64,000 nt of DNA from Prosopocoilus inquinatus (GCA_036172665.1 CM069876.1:38099001-38163000), one strand, 5' to 3'. Positions 43,990-55,878 are shown, counted from the stretch's first letter. Program-made: numbers and translations. The notes: generated from the letters alone by a model not told the origin.

Positions 43990-45850
43990 TATTTTATTCT
44001 TTATTGGTCACTCTGTATTTATAGGTGCCTATGCGTGCTATAAGACGAACGTGCACTACGGGCAGGTTATAATTATTTAATTTTGTTGGTATAATGCGTC
44101 GTGAAGCAATTACCTGCTGCTGTGATTGTGATTAGGTAATCCCTCCTGCTCACTGTAAAAAGTTCGAGCTATGTCAAGGTCACGATGCGTTGTTTATTTA
44201 GCAATTATTTAAGTGTGATCAGCGGAAAATTAATTTCGTCGACGTCAGGTGAGTTATGGCCTGCGAAATTTTTAAATGCGTGTGGAAAATTGACGCAATC
44301 GATAAATATTTTCTGGTAATTAATAATTTATTGACACTGCCGGAAAATGCAATAACTTTTCGAAATTTTAAGTTTGAAAAATATCATTTTTGCTTTTGGA
44401 TTCTCATTAGATGTGAACTGCTTTTTGTACATGTCTAGGTATCCCATCTTTATTTTTCATTTCTTTGTATTTTTCTTCTTTTATAAAAAAAAATATATTA
44501 TAATCTGCTTGATGAATTTTTTACGCCGATTGACGTGGACGTTGACGAAAGATGATCAGAAAACGGAGTAGTTGCTAATCCCGAACGGATACTTTTTAAT
44601 CACACCTCGTATTTAGTACATATCCCGTAGGTCTTGCTCAAAGCCTGCGTAACACAAGAAGAATCATTTTTATCTACGATCTTTTCGGTTAAATTTCTAA
44701 TACTTTGAAGATTTGTTGGTTCCTTCAACCGCTATCCCTCTTAAGCAAGGCAAATTTCCCATAAGCCTCGGTGCGACTGAAATTAGAACAGCGGCAATTA
44801 ACGGCCTACGCAGGGCATCGGTTTCAGCACAGCTCAGATTGGAGGAACGTTTAGGGGAATTTCTACAACGTTTTTTAAATTCTATTGTTATTAATATAAT
44901 AAAAACGTAAATAATAGATAATAAAATTCATTTTGCCTGCCGCTGATTAACCGCATGACAAAGCAGAGCCGAACGGGAATTTTAATGCCGTCACGTTTAA
45001 TTTAAATGTACAGTCCGATCGAAAATGTAATACGCCGATCGACAAGCGAAATATTTGCATTTATTTCGTTGATTGCCTTTGTTGAAGAGTATTACATCTG
45101 GCAGCAAATTAAATCCAACTGCTTATAAAATTGTTGCAAACAGGTGTTTGGATTAACAATGAAGAAATAGCTCCTTGAATTAATATCGGTAGAGATGTCT
45201 GAAAAGAATTAATCATCCGCTTGATTTATTGTACCGTTGTATTGATTAACCTTTATCTAATTGACCATTTCGATGGTAAAATCTGGGCATAAAATATTTT
45301 ATTGTTGTGGAAACAAGAACAACAGTCGTGACATTTTGGTGGTTTGTGGTCGGGTGATACTTCCTTAAATAATCTGTCGCCTTAAATTATCGATTTTGTC
45401 GTAAATGTCGTTGGTAGTATGCGGCTTGTTATATTAATCATCAATTAATTATCAATTTATTGAAAACGATGGGAAAAATTATTGAAAAATTGAGTAAATG
45501 AAAAAGCGAAGTCACTCTATCCAAAAAGGGTCGAAATCAAAAAGTCATTTTTCCATTTAGACACTTTTTTTAATTAACGCTTCTTTTCTCCTATCGTTTT
45601 TAATAAATAATTAATGAATGGTGGGCGGGCTATAACAGCTCGTATACCACTGACACATCATGAAGTCGAATATGTCATTTATTGCAGAAAAACATAAATC
45701 CCCACGCTTGACATTTTCCAATATAGTTTCATTCACGATCAAATTGCCTTGATGCAATTATAAATCGTCGATTTATAAATATTCGCATGGCGAGGAATTA
45801 ATAAGGAACGTGGAATATTTCGAGCTCAAGAATAAGTTAATTGTGTTTCA
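43990..45850. other. Gene-free AT-rich sequence
   Basis: No exon, RNA gene or element terminus was recognised downstream of gene 3. Confidence 0.5.
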
Positions 45851-45858
45851 AAACAATA

Positions 45859-46220
45859 ATTAAAAGCAATTATGCAATTTTATGCTTTAAGGGCGAGTCG
45901 AGAGAGGAAACATGTATCCAAAAAAAAAAAAAACTTTTTAGAACGGCTTGCGAATCAGTGCCCGTTTTAAATAACCCTCAGATAATAATGATAATGAACA
46001 GCGATTATGATATTTTATACAGGGTGAATCGAGAGAGGAAACAAATAACATAAAACTTTTTGGAATGGCCCGGAAATCAGTTACTCAGTAAATAATTCTC
46101 GTATAGCTTCAATTTGAAACTTTTTTAAAAATAAGAGGAATAATTAGAAGCGATTGTGGAATTTTATACAGGGTGAGTCAAGAGACGACTTTTTTCTTAG
46201 TGGTCCCTCAAAGCCGGGGT
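45859..46220. repeat. Three-copy tandem repeat, ~130-148 bp unit
   Basis: GGGCGAGTCGAGAGAGGAAAC (45891) recurs as GGGTGAATCGAGAGAGGAAA (about 46022) and GGGTGAGTCAAGAGACGAC (about 46170). Each is preceded by GCAAT/GCGAT...TTTTAT and the first two are followed by AAACTTTTT.GAA.GGC. The TATACAGGGTGA words are typical of dispersed insect repeat debris. Confidence 0.7.
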
Positions 46221-46399
46221 TACCAATGAAATCGATCGGTATTGACTCTCAAAGCGTAGATGAAGATGAAAAAAGGGGCGTTGGATCTGTAGGGGTTGGT
46301 TGGGGAATCAATGAATTGTCGATTGGGAATCGAATAAAAATATCAATTTTCTATTATTCTCTTTTATCCCTTTGTACATTATAGAGGAAAATACCTCCT

Positions 46400-47050
46400 T
46401 TTTTTATTGAAAATAATTCTTAAAAAATAATTTTTTTAAACATAAAATTAAAAGAATCGATGAGAACATAAAATATTCTTTTTTAATTCTATTAAAATAG
46501 TTTTCCCTATCTGTCATGAGATGGCTCTCTAATGGCCAGTTGCACCAAACAAACATTTAAGGTCAGCTTAACTTTAAGCACTGCTTAGAACGTGACTTAC
46601 TGAATGTTGTATAACATCAAATGTCACATTATAAGCAGTACTTAAATTTAAGGTCGACTTAAGTATTTGGTGCAAGTGGCCATAAATCTCCTTCGGTTCT
46701 TTTTGAAAATAATTAGTAATTAAATAAAACATTTTTTCCTGCTTTAAAGTTAAAAGATGAGGTTCGAGCATCAGCAATCAAATGTTTTTAAAATTCTACT
46801 GAGACAGTTTTTCCTTTTGGCCAAGAGATGGCGCAGTAAACTGTGATGGTGTCCGGTTTCAATTTCCTTTGTTTTTTTTTTTGAAAATAATTAGTTACTG
46901 AAAGTCAGAATTTTTTTAAAGCTAAAATTTCGAAATGGAATGGAAACGTCAGTTTTAAAAATCAATTTTTCTTCTTTTGGTCAAGAGATGGCGCTCTAAA
47001 TAATTCGTAACGCGCTTTTATTTTATGTTTACGATTTAATTAAAAAAGAA
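46400..47050. repeat. ~158-bp tandem array interrupted by a MITE
   Basis: GAGATGGC marks copies at about 46519, 46825 and 46985. Between them lie AAAATAATTAGT, AGTTA.AA and TTTTCC/TTCTTCTTTTGGTCAAGAG segments. The 306-bp first interval falls to about 155 bp once the 151-bp element at 46532-46682 is removed, close to the second interval of 160 bp, so that element inserted after the array formed. Confidence 0.7.
46532..46682. mobile_element. MITE-like inverted-repeat element (151 bp)
   Basis: ATGGCCAGTTGCACCAA at the left end faces TTGGTGCAAGTGGCCAT at the right end, inverted with one mismatch. Inner arms (TTTAAGGTCAGCTTAA against TTTAAGGTCGACTTAA, then TTAAGCA.TGCTTA and TGTCAC words) add further pairing. 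There is no coding potential. It disrupts one unit of the surrounding tandem array. Confidence 0.78.
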
Positions 47051-48780
47051 AAAATACTTTCGCCGAAAATTTAAGACGAAATCGCGTCCTTTGAAGATCG
47101 ATTCATTTTCACACAAATGAAAATAAATGATCGAAGAAATGGATTTTGTTTTAATCTTAAAATAAAATAAAAATAAATCTGGAGAAAAGAGGAGAAGGCA
47201 GAGATATTTTGAAATTTTGAAATTAAAATCATCGTGAAGTTAAAAGAAAATTTTCCGGAGCGTCTTCGTGAAGATAAAATGTTATTCATTTTATGAATAA
47301 TTTTAACACAATAAAAAATTTAATCTGTAAAAAATACGATATAGCAATTAAAAAATAAATTCAAATCGAGTAAAAGAGAAAACAAATAATATCGATTAAT
47401 CAATGGGATTAAAATGTGAAATAAACTCAAATCGAGTAAAGGAATTAAAAAAAGAAAGATTTAAAAAAAAAAAAAAGACGAACGCTGATGAGATAATTTT
47501 TTTTTATAAAATTAGGTCAGATCGTATCAAGAGCATTGACGAATTTTTAATCGAAAATTTGAACAAAAGTAAATGGAACTCAAAATTTAAATACAAAATA
47601 AAGTCAAATCGAGTTAGTTTGAAAGGAGGTCGATGAATTTTTTTATTTTCTTGTGATAAGGGATCGATGTTTAAAAAAAGGTTGGGAACCCCCGAACTAG
47701 AGTATGCAAATTATTGGAAAAATTGAATAACTTCCTTCGACTTTAGACGTTGTTAACAGTAGACTATTTAATAGGAAATAGCAAAAAATAATACGACAAA
47801 AATCTTTTGTAAAATATATTTTTGGAAGAAAGAAATTGATAAAAAACATTTTACTAAAGGTGACCCATTTTTTTTAAATAAAATGTCTTTTGAAAACGAT
47901 CTTTGTCACAATCTTTTATAGAGTGACACTGCCCCAATTCGTCCAAGAAAACTGTAATAAAATCGTAAATTTTGTTGTAATTAATACACATTAAACATAA
48001 ATTGTGCACCTCGTTTCCTTTTCCTCCACGTTTATACGCCATTCTGTGCAAATTGTATAATCAAGGCAAGTCTTCTCACAATCAGATTCAATCAGATTAC
48101 CGCCGATTAGCAAATTCTCGTTTGACATTCCTCGCAGTGATCTTCTTCATTCGTATTCAAGCAAGACCACTCACTTTTATGTATGTGCGAGGCGTACATT
48201 ATCAAATTCTAACGACGTTTCCTGAACCCAGAGAAAGTTATGAAGGCAACAAAGCCCCAGCACGAAAGTCCCCATGAATATGCAAAAATAATAGTAGAAA
48301 CTTTTTGGGAGAAAATACTCGTTAAGACCATCAGTTTTCTCTTAATTTTTATTTATTTTTTTTCCTATTAATTGTGTGGAACGCAGAAACTCGACCCATC
48401 GTTTTTCGATAAAAAAAAAGTTTTATTGCCCACACAAATGTCAACGACTGAACTTGACACGTTTTGCTGACGCGCGAACGTTACACGATCATCCAGTTCG
48501 AGAAGACGTCGTCGATATTAAGACATTCAGAAATTGCTTCACGTGGCTCTATGCAAATGTGTTTATCAGAGGCGAAATTTTTGCAACTCGGCCTTAGAAG
48601 GCGAAATAATTAAGCGGCCGAGATAATTTATGGTTTGTTTAATTAATTTGAATTTGAGAAATTTTGGACCTCGCTTGGAAGACCCAGATATATGTATGTG
48701 GAGGACGTTAGTTTAGAAGAAGAGTTTTAAAAAATGAATTTTACTAAATTTTACGATATAGGAAAATGTTCTTCTTTCTT
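47051..48780. other. Gene-free AT-rich sequence
   Basis: Short frames here are lysine/asparagine-rich or lack any recognisable motif. No RNA gene or transposon end was identified. Confidence 0.5.
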
Positions 48781-48789
48781 CTCTTCTTC

Positions 48790-49035
48790 ATAATCTTCTT
48801 TTTAACCATCTTCCTTTTCTTCTTCTTCCTCTTAATCTTCTTCCTCTTCCTCTTCTCCTTCTTCTTCCTCTTCTCCTTCTTCTTCCTCTTCTCCTTCTTC
48901 TTCCTCTTCTCCTTCTTCTTCCTCTTCTCCTTCTTCTTACTCTTCTCCTTCTTCTTCCTCTTCTCCTTCTTCTTCCTCTTCTCCTTCTTCTTCCTCTTCT
49001 CCTTCTTCTTCCTCTTCTCCTTCTTCTTCTTCGAC
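48790..49035. repeat. 18-bp polypyrimidine minisatellite
   Basis: The unit CTTCTTCTTCCTCTTCTC repeats about nine times with near identity between roughly 48850 and 49030, flanked by looser CTT repeats. It reads as a 130-codon poly-arginine-like frame on the minus strand and a Phe/Leu frame on plus; both are artefacts of the repeat. Such polypurine/polypyrimidine mirror tracts can form triplex DNA. Confidence 0.92.
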
Positions 49036-49444
49036 CTATAAACTTCAATTGCTTAACATTCAAGCAAGTTATTGGCAAAATTATCTTTTCAGTATCCATC
49101 ATCTCTAGAAAATTCAAAGTTTTTATTCTTTCTATCCAATTTTCCTTTGACTTCATCCTTTTCCTAATTAGAAGACTCATTTTTATTTGAAAGACATTTA
49201 TTTATATTATATTTTCCTTTGACTTCATCCTTTTCCTAATTCAAAGACTCATTTTTATTTGAAAGACGTTTGTTTCGAAAAATAGTTTCTGAAGAAAAAC
49301 GCCAGCGTTTGAAAACCCCAAAGCACGGAAATTTCGTCTTTTTCTTCTTCTTAAATATTTTTTTCACCCCCTGCGGACGTTTATATTTAATTCCTTAGTA
49401 AGTCATTTCCTCCAAACTTCCTGATAGATGGCGATCTCTTCTGC

Positions 49445-49668
49445 TGTTTAATTCAGGAAAGAATACAAGCACGTCATATACATTCCTCGTCTGTTTCAAA
49501 TAATTGGACTAATTCAACACTATTATTAATTGAACTTGATTTGAAGTTGATTTAATGATGCATTTCCCATACATAAAAATTAGCATAGTATTGATTAGCG
49601 TAGTGCAATTATTTGAAACAAACGAGTTCCGTATATGACGCGCGTGCATTCTTTCCTGAACTGAACTG
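49445..49668. mobile_element. Foldback MITE with ~70-bp imperfect arms
   Basis: The left arm contains TTCAGGAAAGAATACAAGCA, CGTCATATAC and GTTTCAAATAATTG. The right arm returns them inverted as CAATTATTTGAAAC, GTATATGACG and GCATTCTTTCCTGAA. The element spans about 225 bp without coding capacity. Termini and target duplication are not certain. Confidence 0.75.
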
Positions 49669-49689
49669 TATACTTTTCATCCCTCTTCA

Positions 49690-50169
49690 TAGTGTTGTGA
49701 GTCGCTAAAATTACCACGTTACCGTACAGTAAATTTCCAATGTTACCGGTTACCGGTAAGGTAACATTCATTACCGTTAGTTACCGTTTGTTACCTCTGT
49801 CGTCAAAATAACGTAATTTCGAGTTTCACACTTGCACAAATTCAAGTAAAACGATGAAAGAAATGGCCAAGCAATATTTTTGATTATTTGGGAAAAACGT
49901 AAATACTAAAAAAAAAGAAAATAAATATTCCATAACCTAAAATGACTTTCGTTTACGCATGAATTTATTTATGAACCTTATTTTTAACAAAAGCCCGAAA
50001 ATATAATACGTGTTCGGTATAAAATTAATCAGAAAAATGAAAAAGTGAAAATCACATTTTTAATTAAAAGAGTAATTGGTAACTTCGGCGCTAGATGTCG
50101 CCACTTCAGCTGTAATTGGTAATATTACGGTAACATTACCGGTAAGGTAACATAATAAATAAAGTACTA
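49690..50169. mobile_element. Candidate hAT-like non-autonomous element
   Basis: A 480-bp segment starting TAGTGTTGTGAGTCGC and ending AAAGTACTA is flanked by a perfect 8-bp duplication CCTCTTCA (49682-49689 and 50170-50177). Only the outer TAGT bases are clearly inverted, but both ends carry clusters of GTTACC/GGTAAC words, including TTACCGGTAAGGTAACAT in both. Subterminal repeat clusters and 8-bp duplications fit hAT. No transposase is present. Confidence 0.6.
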
Positions 50170-50515
50170 CCTCTTCATAATTGTTGCCAATTTAATGATT
50201 TCGTTTCTGTTGAAATTTTAGACAAATTATAGGAGCAGTAAATTCCTTCATGCCTGAAATTTGTGAAGGGTTAGTGACGTATCTAGTGATTTTTTTTTCA
50301 TTTATTTATTTCACATAACTTTCGTCGTAGCCATATTTACCAAGACTAAAAACGAGTTCTTCTTTACCGACAAAATCAAGACCCAATGTTGCCAATTTAG
50401 TGACTTCTAATGAATGCAACCATATCATGGTTTTAGTGACAGTTCACTTGTAAATAAATGTTATTTATAAATAGTTGATAGAAAAAGAAATAATAATAGC
50501 GGGTGTTTTTTTTTT

Positions 50516-50720
50516 TACTTTGGCGTCGAAGTTGGCGATTACGTGTTTGTTGTGAACGCAACACAATTTTTTAAACATTTGATATCTATCATTTGCTTCG
50601 AGTTCTGAAATAAAATTGTTTTTTTTTTTTAATTAAATGTCGTTTTCACGTCAAATTGACTGTTATTTTAATGATAGTTCACAATTGAACCTTCAAGGCC
50701 AACTTCGACGCCAGATTTAA
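50516..50720. repeat. Inverted repeat
   Basis: TGGCGTCGAAGTTGGCGAT near 50521 faces GGCCAACTTCGACGCCAG near 50698 in inverted orientation. Weaker pairing lies inside (TTGTGAACGCAACA against AGTTCACAATTG). It is probably a decayed foldback element. Confidence 0.6.
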
Positions 50721-51867
50721 AAAAGAATCACTTTTTATTTCAATTGATTCTGTGACATTGACATTGTGGCGTTTTGCGAAACCAAAAAAAAAAAACAATC
50801 AAGTTTTTTTTTTCTACCATCTACCATATTTTGTCTTTTAATAATATTATTTTTTTGTTTTTAGAGGAAGAAAACACGAAATAAACATAACCTAGTTCAT
50901 TCGGCAGTTGACCGCGTTTTGTTTCTTCTGAAGAATTCGAAAGCTTCTTGTTTTGACTTTTGTTTTTTACGCGATTGAAAAGGAAATGTGTTATTGTATT
51001 CAAATTGTTGACCATCTTTTTTTGTTTCTTGCACTTATTAAACAATCGATCGTCTTTTGTTTTTAATTAAAAACTAACAAATCTGATTGTTTTGTAATTT
51101 TGGTGGTCTTTTAATACTGAAGCCCGGTGTTGCCAGTAAAACAGTAAGTAAAACAATGAAATATTAAAAATAGTCGACAAGGTACAAACACTGGCTTTAG
51201 GCATTTATTTTTAGTGAACTTTTTAGTGAATTACTGTTTGCAGTCACGTTTTAGTGATTATTTAACCTAACTTTTTGCAAAACCTATTGACAGCGCTGCG
51301 ATTTCTTCATTAATTTTTCTCTAACCTTATATTTTATCTAGTTCTTCTAGTTATTTTTCCTTTGACCTTGTTTTCTTTTTTTCCTAAGTAAAAGATCCCG
51401 TTTTACTTGTTTAGAAAAATACATTCAGAAAAAAAGCATTTATAAATTCTGGAACACACGAAAACTTTTTCTTTTTTAAGTCTCTGATTTGTCTTTGTAA
51501 TCAATTATTTTTTGGCCTCTACTCAAAATTAAAAGATCCATATATAGGGTGTTGCTGAATTTCAGCCAAATTATTTTCAACAGAATTTTAAATTTATTTT
51601 TATACAGGGGGTTATCAAATTTCATAGCGTAGATTCAATGCCGCCAAATAGTTTTATTTAAAAAAAGTTCCATACTTTGATTGTGTAATAAATTGTACTG
51701 CTTACTGTTTTCTTAGGAGTCAATAAATTAAGCTCCATTTCGGCAATACCGTGTGTAGTACAGCTGTTCCAAAACTTGAGTTTTTTCTACCCTCTTCGCG
51801 TGTAATAAAATTAAACGCTTTTTAATTTAGGAACGTAATGTTTTCAACCTCTTTTAATTCACTTAAC
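50721..51867. other. Gene-free AT-rich sequence
   Basis: Only short lysine-rich frames and T-rich tracts were seen; fragments such as ATACAGGGGGTTATC near 51602 look like repeat debris. Confidence 0.45.
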
Positions 51868-51972
51868 TAGAGTGGTCGGAAAACGAGAAGGACGAGAGCG
51901 GAGATTATCTGCTTGTATTGCTTATGCAGCACGTACCTAGTGAAAGATCTTTTTCATGTTCCGACCACTCTA
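51868..51972. mobile_element. MITE with TA flanks and 14-bp perfect termini
   Basis: TAGAGTGGTCGGAA (51868-51881) is exactly inverted as TTCCGACCACTCTA (51959-51972). If the outer TA pair is the target duplication, the element is about 101 bp with GAGTGGTCGGAA ends, a Tc1/mariner-like pattern. There is no coding capacity. Confidence 0.78.
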
Positions 51973-52046
51973 ATAGTAAACACATTGATATTTTCAACGC
52001 TCTTTAAAGGTTTTCCATTTTTTTTTTTTTAAAAAAAGCTAAGCTC

Positions 52047-52108
52047 TTTTATTTATTTATTTATTTATTTTATTTATTTTATTTATTTTATTTATTTTAT
52101 TTATTTTA
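52047..52108. repeat. TTTA/TTTTA microsatellite
   Basis: About five TTTA units change into a TTTTA-TTTA alternation for a further 40 bp, a typical simple-sequence tract. Confidence 0.9.
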
Positions 52109-53578
52109 CACGAAGAAGCAGAAATAAATTTGATTTAAAGGTTTTTGAGTAGTTGCAGACAACGGACGGTATCACCCCATATAATGCAGCAAAAATAAAA
52201 TTTGTTCATCAAGAAAGCTTGCTCAGTCAAGTTCGGTAAAACCCTGTATAGTTCAATTCAACGCTAACATAGGTATATTTCTGTACAAGATACTACTACT
52301 AAACTTTACATAACACCCTGTATACTCAGTAATACATAGAAAGTAAATTTAAGTTCTGTTAAAAATGTTTGGTTTCGAAACCGACGATTGATTCATAACT
52401 AAAATTTGGCAATTCAACGTTTTTTTTTTTTAGAAATAAGTGATTTGGAATAATACGTTTGTTTAGACAGTACTTAAAGTAAAGAAGATTGAAAATTTGT
52501 CTTCTTCTTTTTCTTCTCATCTGCTTCAAAATCATCTCGCTTTGTGAATGTCTTTGACATTCAACTAACTAAGCTAATTCGGTTCTTCGAAGCTTTTCAA
52601 TCCATACCCAACAAGACCTGTCTTTGTTGAGAATTCTTGCATTCTTCTTTCCTAATACAATTAAAGTCTGTTTAATCAATATAGTTTGAGCCATCCTTAC
52701 TTTATACAGTATCATCTAAGTTAAATGTCTTATTGGGGAAAGAAAATTAGGATCATGATGAGGATTTTGGACTGTTTTGGAACTGAAGCTTTCTCATTTC
52801 AAACGAGACATACTCGTATTAATTCATTTGATTTTCTTACCCGATTTATTTTGGCTTCATTCATTCAAAAAGTTCTTTCTGTATGATCTGACGGTAGTAC
52901 ATCAAAGACAAAAAAACAAAAGGACCAGAGTGTTTCTCGATTTAGAACATCTAGTTATCGTTTTTTTTTTTTTTTACTCCCAGACGACATTTCCATCTTA
53001 TTGACATGGAAATCTATTAACATACGAAGTTTTACATTAACATTTCAAAAATGCTAAGCGAGATGAATCCTTTCAATCAAATTTAAATCCCAAGTTGCCG
53101 AAACAATATTATACTACGTAATAAATTTAATTTACGTATACAATGAGTCTGTTGTTGAATTCCTTGATTCTTCTCAAAGAAGAATCGCCACATTTGCATA
53201 CTTCCTTTCTCTCCTCGTTTTAATCTAATGTATCGACCCACATTGTTTGTTTGCGGGAATGTGAAATGTCGCAGTCTCATTTTGGATCGCGTTCACATGA
53301 TTTATGAACAGGATGTCTGTATTTGGTTCTTTTAATAGGTCAGCTGCCTCGTTTTGTGCCATCTATTACATCTGGAAAGGTGATTGGGATTTATTACGCC
53401 CATTATTGCGTACATGTACCGGATCATGAATGAATTAATTGCACGGTAGTCTGGATGGAGTGAGGGAGACAAATTGTGTTTCTAATTTGATGATACTGGA
53501 GCTAACAAGGGATTGATTGACGTAAAATTTAATTAGAAACAAGATGGAACACCCAATTACTTATTATTGCTTCGGGAT
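52109..53578. other. Gene-free AT-rich sequence
   Basis: ACACCCTGTATAC near 52313 and AACCCTGTATAG near 52240 are isolated repeat-like words. No exon or RNA gene was recognised. Confidence 0.5.
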
Positions 53579-53795
53579 GCAGTAGGAATGGTGGTTAAGC
53601 TCAGGCAAAGAAAGTGTTGTATGACATTTTTAACCTCGAACATATTCTGATTCACATTTAAAAGATCCTAATCAAAATATACTGTGCAGTAGGAATGGTG
53701 GTTAAGCTCAGGAAAAAAATATGTTGTATGACATTTTTAACCACGAACATATTCTGATTCACATTTAGAAGATCCTAATCATAATATACTGTACA
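53579..53795. repeat. 107-bp tandem duplication
   Basis: GCAGTAGGAATGGTGGTTAA starts copies at 53579 and 53686, which continue through TTGTATGACATTTTTAACC and ATTCTGATTCACATTTA to AATATACTGT. They differ at only a few positions, so the duplication is recent. Confidence 0.9.
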
Positions 53796-54520
53796 GACCA
53801 TTTGTTTCATTGGGGAAAAATATAATTAGAAGATATTGAAGACAGAACAGACGGTATATTATAAAATAAATGCAAGCGTGCTACTGAGAATGAAACGTAC
53901 GGTATAATAGTTTAAGAATTTATTAAATTTCAATTCATTTTGCTATCTTCATTAAAAAATGCATTGGAGTCAGATACAACAAAAAAAAAAAAAATAGAAA
54001 GGATTCGCATGCAATAATACGTTAAATACAGCCGTCCATGAATTAATTGCCAACTTAACACAAGCGATATAGTTTCGTCCTCTAGGCAAACAATAATTTC
54101 AACGCAAGTGATTAGCGATCAGGCGTAAACGTTTTCACTTTTATCGATTAACTTTCCTGTTTGTAGAAATAGAAGTTGTTAATAGAACTGTTTGCGTTTC
54201 GCATTTGACTCGATAGCACTTTCAGGTGCGCATAGTTTCGGGGAAAACCGGCAGGCGCATGCAGATGTCGTCAATAATAATTATAACAGCACACTGCAAT
54301 ATTGCATAATAATTTTAAAACACGTCGTAATTACAAAATGGATCGTTTAAATGTAAGCTGTACTTTCACCACAAAAGGAAATTATCTTTCCTTTCTTTTC
54401 CGTGTGTATACGACGTAGAGTGATGACTATAAATAATGTACGTCTTATATAGAGTGTCGTCATCTATCTTGAGACTCCTTTTTGCTGGTAAGTCATAGTA
54501 ATGTCGATTTTGAATAACAG
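53796..54520. other. Gene-free sequence
   Basis: No exon, RNA gene or repeat boundary was recognised. Confidence 0.45.
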
Positions 54521-55040
54521 TTTAATTGTGGGTACATAATTTCACTAGTATTTTATAGACCTCATAACATATTCAAAATCGGTGTTATTATGACTTCATA
54601 ATAAACAGGTGTTGGATAAAATAAATAAATGTAACATTACTCCAAGTAATCATACTTTAATTGTGGGTTCATAATTTCATTAGTATTTTATAGACCTCAT
54701 AATATATTCAAAATCGGTGTTATTATGACTTCATAATAAACAGGTGTTGGATAAAATAAATAAATGTAACATCACTCCAAGTAATCATAGTTGTTCGTTG
54801 TTACCGAACAACTTAAAAGGGAGGTACAAATAAATTGTAATTTCACATTCCAAATGAATTTTAATAGACTTATAAAAAATTGATATTTACTATTTTCCCA
54901 CGGACCGTAACACTTTCATAATAAGCAACGAAATTAGTAAAAGTTGATTTACGTTAAAGGGATTATTAAATTTTCGCATTTATTCGTCGATAGTTGTTAT
55001 CGTAAAACAAATAAATGTAACATTACTTCGCTCAGTGAAT
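54521..55040. repeat. 135-bp tandem repeat, two near-identical and one decayed copy
   Basis: Copies at 54521-54655 and 54656-54790 share TTTAATTGTGGGT, TTTTATAGACCTCATAA, AAAATCGGTGTTATTATGAC and AAACAGGTGTTGGATAAA with few changes. Sequence from about 54830 to 55040 keeps TTTTAATAGACTTATAA, CATAATAAGCAAC and AAATAAATGTAACATTACT, a more diverged third copy. The mixture of ages suggests repeated local expansion. Confidence 0.85.
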
Positions 55041-55743
55041 TAAAATTAAAAAAAAATAATTAATAAACGATATCAGTGATTATTATTATTACAAAATGCT
55101 GCGTTGATGATCGGGTGCGGTCATTGACCTTGCTAAATATTTCTTTTTCTCACATTTCAGCAGTTCCAAACAAGTGGTAGCTCCGAATTTTTCTTTGTTA
55201 TTGTACCCAAAGAATACCCATAAAAGGTAGCCTTTTATATACTTATACTGAGATATTTATGTGTACATAGTTAAAAAGCACGCTGTGTATCTGTAATAAT
55301 TAATTATTTTTATTGTTTTTCATACGACTCATATGCTTTTGCATAAAAAAGTCCAAGTACATATTTAACTATATATTTTTTGGATCTAAATTGGTTTCTG
55401 TTTTTCAGGAGCAAGAAGCTCACTGAAATAATAAAAAAAAAGCTTTTTCAATATTCAGGAGTTAAAATGTTTTCTTATGTACCTACGCTGTTACTCTTAT
55501 AACTAAAGAGCGGAAGCTCAGAACTGTAATGTAAGTACACTTAGAGAAATAATGAGTTGGGTCAATTCCAATGTTTATATACCACCCAAAAGTGATGTTC
55601 ATGTAACGTGTTTTCTGTTGAGAGTGTACACAATGAAAATAATGAGTAAGCGCGTTTATTTCTGTACTGAAGACGACATTTTAACTACTGAAATACACTT
55701 AAGTATTATCGTTTTTTTTACTTTAAATATAAATTATAGGCAA
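55041..55743. other. Gene-free AT-rich sequence
   Basis: A 73-codon frame near 55552 has no signal peptide or known motif and is not called as a gene. Confidence 0.45.
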
Positions 55744-55878
55744 TTAAGGCCTAGTTTTTCCATCACAGTTTAACTTTAATCTTCGTTTTATTCCCATGGT
55801 AACAATTCTAAGGACAATTGTTTCCACAGGAATAAAACGGAGTTTAAAGTTAAATCCCAATTGAAAGACTGGCCTTAA
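55744..55878. mobile_element. Foldback MITE bounded by TTAA
   Basis: TTAAGGCCTAGT at the left end and ACTGGCCTTAA at the right end are inverted, and pairing continues through AGTTTAACTTTAA, CGTTTTATTCC and ACAATT. TTAA at both ends may be the target duplication, as for piggyBac-type MITEs. The total is 135 bp with no open frame of note. Confidence 0.75.

Noticed and set aside
48788..49180. 130-codon arginine-rich frame on the minus strand
   Set aside because: It is the translation of the CTT-type minisatellite, with no non-repetitive protein sequence of known type.
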